64,000 nt of DNA from Actinocrispum wychmicini (GTDB taxonomy: Bacteria > Actinomycetota > Actinomycetes > Mycobacteriales > Pseudonocardiaceae): the NCBI RefSeq assembly GCF_004345645.1, contig NZ_SLWS01000003.1:434001-498000 (forward strand), written 5' to 3'. Positions within the stretch are counted from its first letter, which is position 1; each line of letters opens with the position of its first letter. A model generated the notes under the pieces. The model saw nothing but the letters and a program-made list of their open reading frames with translations, did not search any database and was not told where the DNA came from. Positions 47,176 through 58,300 of the stretch are shown here, piece after piece. The position numbers and the translations under genes are program-made.

Positions 47176-50100
47176 CGTGCGACCCCGATTCCTCTCCAGG
47201 CGTTGGGCTGACGCCCAGTTCGTTGTCGATGAAGTCGAAGACCTCTTGGTCGGTCGTCGAGCCGAGCAACGAGGTCACTTCGTTGTCGGTGGTCAGCCGT
47301 TGCAATACGGCCCGGAGCCGGTCGTCGATCGTGCGGCGGAGTTCGGGGCTGAGGCCGGCGAGGTCGAGCCGGTCGACCTCAGCGAGCAGCGGGTGCTGCG
47401 CCGGCTCGGCGGACAGCAACTTGGCCCGGAGGAACTCGGCGAGCAGCCCCGGCGCGGGGTAGTCGAACACGAGTGTCGTGGGCAGCCGCAGTCCGGTGGC
47501 GACAGTGAGCCGGTTGCGCAGCTCCACCGCGATCAACGAGTCGAAGCCCATGTCCAGGAAGCCACGGTCGACGTCCACCTGCTGCGGCGAGTTGTGCCCC
47601 AGTACGGCGGCGACCGAGGTTCGGACGTACTGCAGCATGGCCTTGCGCTGCTCCTCTTCGGTCAACCCGGCCATCAGCTCGACCGGGCCGGTCCGTGGCC
47701 CTGCGGCGGGCCGCCGCCTCGCCATCAGGCCACGCAACGGCGGCGCGACGTCACCGGAGTCCGCGAGTTGCCGGACGTCCAGCCGGGCGAAGACCGCGCC
47801 CGGTGCCTCGTCCGCCATGGCGGCGTCGAGCAGGCCCAACGCGTCCGCCACCGGCAACGGCTGGATGCCGTTGCGCCGCAGCCGCTGGTGGTCGGTGTTG
47901 GTCAGGTCGTCGGTCATCCCGGTGGCCGGCGCCCACAGGCCCCAGGCGAGCGAGGTGGCCGGCAGGCCGGACGCGCGCCGGTGGACGGCGAGGGCGTCCA
48001 GGAACGCGTTGGCGGCGGCGTAGTTGCCCTGACCAGGGTTGCCGAAGACACCGGCGGCGGACGAGAACAGCACGAACGCGTCCAGGTCCCGCGTCAGCTC
48101 GTGCAGGTGCCAGGCGGCGTCCACTTTGGGACGCAGGACGGTGTCGATCCGTTCCGGAGTCAAGCTGCCGATCACGGCGTCGTCGAGCACCGCCGCCGCG
48201 TGGACGACGACGCTGACCTGGTGTTCGGCGAGCAGGTGGGCGAGGGCGTCCCGGTCGGCGATATCGCACGCCCGGACCGTGACCTCAGCGCCGAGCGCGG
48301 TCAGTCGGTCGGTGAGGTCCGGTGCGTTGCCGCCACGGCTGACCAGCAGCAGCCGCTTGGCGCCGTGCTCGGTGACGAAGTGCTCCGCGACCAGGCCGCC
48401 CAGCGTGCCGGTACCGCCCGTGATCAGGACTGTCCCTTGAGGACGGATTGCCCGTGTGGGCTCCGGGGCGCGGCGGGCGAGCCGGGGGACCAGGACCGTG
48501 CCGTTCCGCAGCGCGATCTGAGGTTCGCCACCCGCCAAGGCGGCGGGCAACACGTCACGTGAAGCGTCCGTGTCGTCGGTGTCGACGAGCACGAGCCGAC
48601 CTGGGTTCTCGGTCTGCGCCGAACGCACCAAACCCCACACCGCGGAAGCGCCCAGGTCGCTGATGCCGTCGACGGCGACCGCGCCGGATGTGAGTACGAC
48701 CAGTGTCGTGTCGGCCAGCCGTTCGTTCGCCAGGAAGTCCTGGACCAGCTTGAGCACACGGTGAGTGATCGCGTGCGCTGCCGCGACCGGGTCAGTGCCG
48801 TCGGACACGACCGGTGCCACCACGAAGTCGGCGTGCACGTCATCGCTCAGGAAGGCGACCGATCCACGGGGGCTCGGGGTGTCGACCGGTGTCCATTCGA
48901 GCCGGAACGCCGCCCCGCCCGTGGTCTGGCCGAGCTGGCTGGGGCTGATCGGACGCACCGCGAGCGAGTCGATCGCGGCCACCGGCGCACCGGACGCGTC
49001 GAACAACCGCACGGTCGGGTCGCCGGTCGCACTGGTCGACAGGTGCACCCGCAGCCGGGTCTCGCCGCGCGACCAGAGCGACACGCCGTTCCACGAGAAC
49101 GGCACCGGCAGGCCGTCGTCCAGCACACCTGGGCGCAGCAGGACGGTGTGTATGGCCGCGTCCAACAACGCCGGATGCATGCCGAAACCGGGGTTCTGTG
49201 CGTCCTCGGGCAGTTCGACTTCGGCGTAGACGTCGTCACCGTGAGTCCAGGCGGCACGGAGTCCCTGGAACGCGGGTCCGTAGCCGAATCCGGCGTTGGC
49301 AAGCCTGTCGTACAAGGCAACGGTGTCGACCTTCTCGGCGCCTCGCGGCGGCCACTGCTCCGCAGTGCTGGCAGGCGCCGGCATGTCACGAGCGAGAGTG
49401 CCTCGGGCGTGCCGCGTCCACGTGCCGTCGTTGACACGGGAACGGATGGTGACCGTGGATCGCCCGTTGTCGTCGGGCCCGGTGACGACCTGCAGGTCGA
49501 CCGGCTCACTGCCGAGCACCAGCGGCGCCTCCAGGGAAAGCTCCACGATCCGGCCGCCGGCGTGCAGCGCGAGCTCGGCGAACGCGGTGCCGGGCAGCAG
49601 GACGGTGTCCCACACGGCGTGGTCCGCGAGCCACGGATGTGTCTCGGTGGAGAGCCGGCCGCTGAACAACTCGCCACCGTCCGGCAGCTGCGTCACGGCA
49701 CCGAGCATCGGGTGGCCGGTCAGGTCCTGGCCGGCGGCCATGTCGACCGCTTCGACCGCGTCCGCCCAGTACGACCGGTGTTGAAAGGCGTACGTCGGCA
49801 GGTCGACCCGGCGGGCGCCGGAGTCCGCGAACACCTGGCCCCAGTCCACGTCGGCGTGGGACACGTGCGCCTCGGCGAGCGCGGAGAGCATGCGGCCGCC
49901 CTCACCCCGGCGGAGCGTGCCCATCGCGGAGACGACCACACCCGCGTCCTCAGCGGTCTCCTGCACGGCCATGGTGAGCACTGGATGCGGGCTGACCTCG
50001 ATCAGCAGGTCGTGGCCGGCCCGCAGCAAGGACTGGGTGGCGTCGGCGAACCGGACCGTGCCGCGCAGGTTGCGGTACCAGTAGGCCGCGTCGACTTCGG

Positions 50101-52399
50101 CGACACTCAGGTCCCCGGTGACCGCCGAGTAGAACGGGATCGCCGGCTCCTGCGGGACGATCCCGGCGAGTGCCGTCCGGACGTCGTCCTCAATGGCTTC
50201 GACAGCCGGCGAATGGGAGGCGTAGTCGACGGCGACCAGCCGCGCCCGGACGCCGTTGGCCTGGCAGTGCTCGACGAATTCGACCAGGGGGCCGTGCGGC
50301 CCGGCGACGACCGTGGACGTCGGGCTGTTGATGCTGGCGATGACAATTCGAGGGTCACGTCCGTCGAGCAGCTCGGTGACGTCGTTCGCGGGCAGCGGAA
50401 TCGACGCCATGCCGCCCTCGCCGCGAAGCTTCACGATCGCCTTGCTGCGCAGTGCAACCACGCGCGCCGCGTCCTCCAGGGACAGCGCACCGGAGACGTA
50501 AGCCGCTGCGATCTCGCCCTGGGAGTGCCCGGCGACAGCGTCCGGGAGGACGCCGTAGTGCTCCCACAACCGCGCCAGCGAAACCATCACCGCGAACAAT
50601 GCCGGCTGCACCACGTCGACCCGATCCAGCGATCCTTCACCGCCGCGCAGGACGTCGAGCAACGACCAGTCGGTGTGCGGCGCGAGCGCGTCCGCGCAGC
50701 GACGCAGTTCCGCGGCGAACACCGGCGAGGACTCCAGCAGTTCCGCCGCCATCCCGACCCACTGCGCGCCCTGCCCTGGGAAGACGAACGCGATCTTGCC
50801 CCGGCGGGTGCCTTCCGGGCTGAGCAGCACGTTGGCGGCCTGCCTGCCGTGCGCCAGGTCGTCCAGATCCCGAAGAGCCTGCTCGCGGTCGGCGACCAGG
50901 ACCGCCGCCGTGTGATTGTGTCGGTCGCGGGCGGTGGCCAGGGTGAAGCCGACGTCGACCGGGTCCAGCTCGGGTTCGGCGCGTAGCACGTCCCGCAGTC
51001 GCGCCGCTTGGGCCGGCAACGCCTGCGCGCTACGAGCCGAGACGAGCCACGGAACCGTTGTCCCAGTGAACTTGCGCGCGGGCTCGGGCTCGCTCGTGGC
51101 CGGGGCTTGTTCGAGGATGAGGTGGGCGTTGGTGCCGCTGATGCCGAACGACGACACCGCGGCCCGGCGCGGATGTCCGTTCTCCTGCCACGGAACCGGT
51201 TCGGTGAGCAGCGAGACGCCCGAACCGGCCCAGTCGATGTGCGGGGTGGGTTCGTTGACGTGCAGGGTGCGGGGGAGTTCGTTGTGCCGCAGGGCCTGGA
51301 TCATCTTGATGACGCTGGCGGCGCCGGCGGCGGCCTGGGTGTGGCCGATGTTGGACTTGACCGAGCCGAGCCACAGTGGACGGTCGGCGGGCCGATTCTT
51401 GCCGTATGTCGCGATCAGGGCTTGGGCCTCGATCGGGTCGCCGAGGACGGTGCCGGTGCCGTGCGCGTCGACGACGTCGACGTCAGCGGGGGTGAGTCCG
51501 GCGGCGGTCAGCGTCTGGTGGATGAGACGTTCCTGGGCCTGGCCGTTCGGCGCGGTGAGGCCGTTGCTGGCGCCGTCCGAGTTCACGGCTGTGCTCCGGA
51601 TGACCGCGAGGACCGGATGCCCGTTGGCCTGCGCGTCGGAAAGCCGTTCCAGCAGAAGCATTCCGGCGCCTTCACCCCACGCCGTGCCGTCGGCGGCTTC
51701 GGCGAACGGCTTGCACCGGCCGTCCGGAGCCAGCCCGCGCTGACGGCTGAACTGGACGAACTGGACCGGCGTGGCCATCACGGTGACGCCACCGGCCAGC
51801 GCGAGGTCACACTCACCCGACCGCAGTGACTGCACCGCCAAGTGGGCCGCGACCAGCGAAGACGAACACGCGGTGTCCACAGTGATCGCCGGTCCCTCGA
51901 AACCGAACGTGTACGCGGCACGCCCGGACGCGACGCTGTACGCGCTGCCCACCGGCAGGTGGCCCTCGATGTCCTCGGGCGCGCCCCGCACCAACCGGGC
52001 GCCGTAGTCGCCGAGCATCACCCCGGAGAACACGCCGGTGTTGGTGCCGCGCAACGAGTCCGCGGTGATCCCGGCCTGTTCGACGGTCTCCCAGATGATC
52101 TCCAGCAGCAGCCGCTGCTGGGGGTCCATCGCGGTCGCCTCACGCGGGCTGATGCCGAAGAACTCGGCGTCGAACATGGCGGCGTCGACCAGGAAACCGC
52201 CGTGGCGGACGTAGCTGCGGCCGGCGGCAGCGGGGTCCGGGTCGTACAGCTCCTCAAGGTCCCAGCCGCGGTCGGTGGGGAAGCCGGTGATCGCGTCGCG
52301 CCCTTCGGCGACGAGGTCCCACAGGTCGCTCGCGGACGTCACGCCGCCGGGGAACCGGCAGCCCATCGCCACGATCGCGATCGGCTCGGCGGAATCGAC
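47168..52399 (-). other. Module 2: KS-AT(methylmalonyl)-DH-KR-ACP
   Basis: KS Cys2796; AT GHSQGE (Ser3244) and YASH (3344-3347). DH His3545 in HAVWDTVLLPG (Gly to Asp, other motifs intact). KR Tyr4078, LDD (B-type); ACP Ser4239 (MGFDSLIAV). Product: C18(Me)=C19. Confidence 0.92.
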
Positions 52400-55300
52400 G
52401 ACCTTGGCCGGCGTGAGCGTCCTTTCCTTGGCGGACAGGGCTTCGGTCGCCAGCGCATGCAGGTGGCCGGCGAGCGCGGCCGGCGTCGGGTGGTCGAACA
52501 CCAGGGTCGGCGGCAGGTTCAGGCCGAGCTGCTTGTTGAGGGCGTTCCGCAGCTGCACGCCGGTGAGGGAGTCGAAGCCGAGCTTCTTGAAGTCGAGATC
52601 CGGTTCGAGGCCGGCGGCCGTGGTGTGCCCGAGGACCGCGGCGACGTTCGTCAGCACCAGGTCGAGCGTTTCGCGAGCCGACCGCGCAGTCGGAGCGGTG
52701 CGTTTGACCGCCACCGGTGCTTTGGCTTTCGGGACGGTGTCGATGCGGGCGGGCACCACGGAGTCGCCCGCGTACGTGACGTCGAACAGCGACAACGCGT
52801 CCGCCTGCGGCAACGGCCTCAGGCCGGCGGCTGCCAGCCGGGACAGTTCGGCCTCGCCGAGCTTCCCGGTGATGCCGGTGGCGCCTTCCCACAAGCCCCA
52901 CGCGAGCGAGGTCGCGCGGTGCTGGGCGGCAAGCGCGTCCAGGAAGGCGTTGGCGGCCGCGTAGTTGCCTTGGCCGGCCGTGCCGAGGGTGCCGGCGATC
53001 GACGAGAACAGGACGAAGGCATGCAGGTCAAGGTGTTTGGTGAGGTCGTACAGGTGCCAGGCGGCGTCGACCTTCGGCCGTAGCACTGCGTCGAGCCGCT
53101 CGGGGGTCAGGGCCGTGATCGGGGCGTCGTCGGTGACACCGGCCGTGTGGATGACGGCCGTGAGGGGATGTTCTGCGGGCACGGCCGTGAGCACACGCAG
53201 CAGTTGACGGCGTTCGGCGGCGTCTCCGGCGACGATCGTGACGGTGGCGCCCGCCTCGGTGAGTTCGTCGCGCAACGCGTCCGCGCCGGGTGCGTCGGGA
53301 CCGCGGCGGCTCAGCAGGAGCAGGTGACGGACGCCGTGTGTGGCCACGAGATGCCGGGCCAGCAGCGCGCCGAGCCCGCCGGTGCCGCCGGTGATGAGCA
53401 CGGTTCCGTCCGGATCGAAGGGCTCTGGCGCGGTGGCGGTGGTTCGGGTCAGCTGTGGCACGAACACCTCGCCGGCCCGGATCGACAGCTGGTCGGCGCC
53501 TGTGTTGACGGCAGCCTGCAACAACTCCTGAGACGGCTCGTCGACGTCGACGAGCACGAAACGCCCTGGGTGCTCGTTCTGCGCGGACCGCACGAGACCC
53601 CACACAGCCGCCGCCTCGACGGCGCGTGAGGTGACGATGGCGAGGTGGGCGGGGGAGTCCGTCTCGATGAAGTCCTGCAGGACGGCCAGCACGTCGTGGG
53701 TGAGCTGGTGGGCGCGCGCCGCTGGATTGCCTCCGGCGCTTTCGGTGTGTATCGAGAACACGACCTCAGGCGCGTCCGGCAGCGGAGTGAGCTCAAACGG
53801 TACCCATTCGAGGCGGTACAGGTCGTTCTGCTCAGCGAATCGGGCGCTGCGAAGGGTCAGGCTCTCCACTGACAGGACAGGCGTCCCGTCGGGATCGGTC
53901 GCGACGAGACTGACCGAGTCCGAAGCACGCGACAGGCGTACTCGCAAGATGGTGGCGTTTCTTGCATACAAGGCGACGCCTCGCCACGCGAATGGTAGCC
54001 GGAGGCCTTCGCCCGTGAGGGGGAGCAGGTGCAGGGCGGCGTCGAACAACGCGGGGTGGATGCCGAACCCGTCCGGCGACTGCTGGAGCTGGACTTCTGC
54101 ATACAGCTCATCGCCGTCTTCCCAGGCCGCGGTGAGGCACTGGAACGCGGGGCCGTACTGAAAGCCGAGGTCATACAGTCGACTGTATGCGTTATTGAGA
54201 TTCAGCGCCGAGGCCCCGACCGGCGGCCATACAGTATTCACATCCAGCGTCGGCGTGTCCGGCAGGATGGTGCCTGAGGCATGCTGGGTCCAGGTGTCGG
54301 CCGTTTCCGGACGGCTGCGGACGATGAACGAGGTCCGGCCGGCAGCGTCCGGCGGCTCGGCGACGACCTGTAGTTGCACCGCTGTCTGCAGGAAAAGGGG
54401 AGCCTCCAGCGTCAGATCGTCGAGGTATCCGCCGAGGTGGAGTGCGAGGTCGGCGAACGCCGTGCCGGGCAGCAGGGCGGTACCGGCGACGACGTGGTCG
54501 CGCAGCCAGGCGTGGTCGTCGAACGACAGCCGCCCGGTCAGCAGGCGGGTGCCGTCGGGCAGGTCGACCGCGGCGGGCACCAACGGGTGGCCGGTCGAGT
54601 CGAGACCGGCGGTCCCGTTCGGCGCGGTCGGGTGCAGCCAGTACGGCGCACGCTGGAACGGGTATGTCGGCAGCGCGGGCACCCGTGCCTTGCGGTACGG
54701 CGCGAAGAACGCCTGCCAGTCGACCGGCACGCCGTGACCGTGCGCCTGGGCGAGGGCATCGACCAGGGACAGCGGTTCGAAGCGGTTGCGGCGTACCGCG
54801 GCGATCAGCACGGCGTCAGACAGCGTCTCACCGGCCATTGTGGACAGTGCACTGCCGGGGCCGAGCTCGATGTACGCGGTCGTGCCGCGTGCGGCGAGGG
54901 TACGGATCCCGTCGGCGAAGCGCACCGCGTGCCGGATGTGGTCGGCCCAGTATTCGGGTGAACAGAGCTGGTCGGCCAGGGCTCCGGTGACGTTGGAGAT
55001 GACGGGGAGCTGCGGCGGCCGGAACGTCAGACCCCGTGCGACGTCCAGGAAATCGGCCAGGATCGCGTCGGTGTGCGGCGAGTGGAAGGCGTGCGCGACG
55101 TCGAGCCGCTTCGTCTCGTGGCCTCGCGTTCGCCAGTGCTCGGCGACCTGCTCGGCGGCGTCGGGGTCACCGGAGATGACGGTGTTCGCCGGGCCGTTGA
55201 TGGCCGCGATGGCCAGCCGGTCCTCGAACCGCACTACGGACTCGCGGACGTCCTCCGCTGAGGCCTTGATGGCGATCATCACGCCGTCGGACGGCAACGA

Positions 55301-58300
55301 CGCCATCAGCCGCGCCCGAGCGGACACCAACGTGCACGCGTCCTCAAGGGACAGCACTCCGGCGACGTGCGCGGCGGACAGTTCCCCGATCGAGTGACCT
55401 GCCAAGTGGGTGGGCGTGACACCCCAGGCGGTCAGCAACCGGTATGTGGCGACCTGGAACGCGAACAGTGCGGGCTGCGTGTAGCGCGTGTCGTTCAGGA
55501 GCGTGCCATCGAACATGACGTCACGCAGCGGCTCATCGAACTGGGCACAGATCTCGTCGAGCGCCTGCGCGAACACGGGGAACGCGGCGTACAGCTCACG
55601 GCCCATGCCGGCGTGCTGGCTGCCCTGACCGGGGAACAGGAACGCGATCCGCGGCTGCTCCTCGGCGACGCTCTCAGCCAGTCCGAACGCGGTCTCGGAG
55701 CCGTCGAGCGCGGTCAGGGCGGCGACGAGTTCCGCGCGATCGACACCGGTCACGGCCACGCGGTGCTCGTGATGTGCTCGGGTCGTGGCGAGGGCGTACG
55801 CGAGGTCGGTCGCACTGGCGTCTTCAGCGAATGCCGCCATTTCATGGACTTGGGCTCGCAGCGCCTCGGGGCTCCGTGCGGACAGCAGCCACGGAACCGC
55901 CGCGGGCTCGGTGCCGTCCTTGGGAGCTGGGGCGGTCGGGGCTTGTTCGAGGATGAGGTGGGCGTTGGTGCCGCTGATGCCGAACGACGAGACAGCGGCG
56001 CGACGAGGACGGCCGCTCTCGGGCCACGCGGTCGGCTGGGCGAGCAGCGCGACGCCGGTCCAGTCGACGTACGGGGTGGGCTGGTCGATGTGCAGGGTGT
56101 GCGGGAGATGGGCGTGCTGGATGGCGTGGACCATCTTGATGATGCCCGCGACCCCGGCGGCGGCCTGCGTGTGGCCGATGTTGGACTTGATCGAGCCGAG
56201 CCACAGTGGACGGTCCGACGGCCGGTTCTGGCCGTACGTGGCGATGAGTGCCTGGGCTTCGATGGGGTCGCCGAGAGTGGTGCCGGTGCCGTGGGCTTCG
56301 ACCACGTCCACATCGGACGGTGCCAGTCGCGCGGCGGCGAGGGTCTGGTGGATGAGCCGTTCCTGGGCTTGGCCGTTGGGGGCGGTGAGGCCGTTGCTGG
56401 CGCCGTCGGAGTTGACGGCCGTGCCCCGGATGACGGCGAGAATGGGGTGGCCGTTGGCCTGGGCGTCGGAAACCCGCTCCAGCAGGAGCATTCCGGCGCC
56501 TTCGGCCCAGACCGTGCCGTCGGCGGCCTCGGCGAACGGCCTGCACCGGCCGTTGGGCGACAACGCCCGCTGCCGACTGAACTCCACGAACGTCGACGGT
56601 GTGGCCATCACGGTCACGCCACCAGCCAACGCCATCGTGCATTCACCGGCGCGAAGTGCTTGGCACGCCTGGTGAATCGCGACCAACGAGGACGAGCAGG
56701 CGGTGTCGACGCTGACCGCCGGGCCTTCCAGGCCGAACGTGTACGCGACCCGCCCGGACGCGACGCTGTGGAAGCCGCCGATGCCGAGATACCCTTCGGC
56801 CTCCTGCGGCGGCCGGTGGGCGAGCCGTCCGGTGTAGTCGTCGTACATGATCCCGGTGAACACACCGGTTCGGCTGCCCCGCAACGAGTCCGGGCTGATG
56901 CCGGCCCGTTCCAGCGCCTCCCAGGACGTTTCCAGCAGGAGCCGGTGCTGCGGGTCCGTCGCGAAGGCTTCTCGTGGGTTGATGCCGAAGAAGGCGGGGT
57001 CGAAGTGGTGCGCGTCGTGCAGGAACCCGCCCTGTCGCACGTAGCTCGTGCCTGGGTGATCCGGGTCGGGGTCGTACAGGTCGCCCAGCGGCCAGCCGCG
57101 GTCGGTGGGGAAGTCCGTGATCGCGTCCCGGCCTTCGGTGACCAGTGCCCACAGCCCCTCCGGCGAGGATACCCCGCCGGGGTACCGGCAGGCCATGCCG
57201 ACGATCGCGATCGCACCACCGTCCACTGTGGCCTGAATCTCCGGCGCTGACGGCTGCTCCTCGGCCAGCGCGGCGCGGATGAACTCGATCAGGGCGGACG
57301 GCGTGGGGTGGTTGAACAACACGGTCGCGGGCAGCCGCAGGCCGAGCGCGTCCGCGAGTTTCGTGCGCAGTTCGACGGCGAGCGCCGAGTCGAACCCGAG
57401 TTCCTTGAACGTCCGGCGGACGGATACTGTATCCGCCTCAGAGTGCCCCAACGTGACCGCGACCTTGGCGCGGACCAGCTCGGTCAGCGCGAATTCGGCC
57501 TCGGCCGTGGGCATCGCCGCCAACCGGGCGGCCAACGTCACCGGGGCCTCGACGACCTCCTCCGGCTCGTTCACGACCGCGACCGGCTGCGGTATACCGT
57601 CTACACGCGGCCGTGGCCAGTACCGGCGGCGCTGGAAGGCGTAGGTCGGCAGCGCGACCCGGCGGGCGTCGGCGGGGAAGGACCAGTCGACGTCCGTGCC
57701 CCGGACGTGGACCCGGGCGAGCGCGGTCAGCAGGGTCGGCCAGGCGTCCTCGTCCCGCCGCAGCGACCCCACGACCAGCGGCGTGGCGTTGACCTCCTCG
57801 GCCGTCTCCTGGATCGCCGAAGCCAGCAGCGGGTGTGGGCTGACCTCGACGAACGTCTGGGTGTCCCCGGCCAGGGCACGGATCGCCGGGGCGAAACTCA
57901 CCGGCTCCCGCATGTTGCGGTACCAGTACGCGGCATCGAGCCCGGCCGTGTCGAACAACCCGCCGGTGACCGTCGAATAGAACGGGATGGTCCCAGTCCG
58001 CGGCGCGACCGGGGCGAGCACGTCCAGGAGGTGCTCGTGGAACACATCGACCTGGGCAGAGTGCCCGGCGGTGTCGATCCCACGGATCACTTTGGCCCGG
58101 ACGCCCTCGTCCACGAGTTCCTGGACGAACTCGGCCAGCGCGGTCGGGTCGCCGGCGACGGCGGTGCTGTGCGGGCTGTTGACGGCGGCGATCGACAGCG
58201 CGTCGCCCCAGCGTTCCAGCCGTGGCCGCACCAGGTCGGCGCCCGCCGGCACCGCCGCCATCCCGCCGCGGCCAGCCAGTCGAAGCCACGCCTGGCTGCG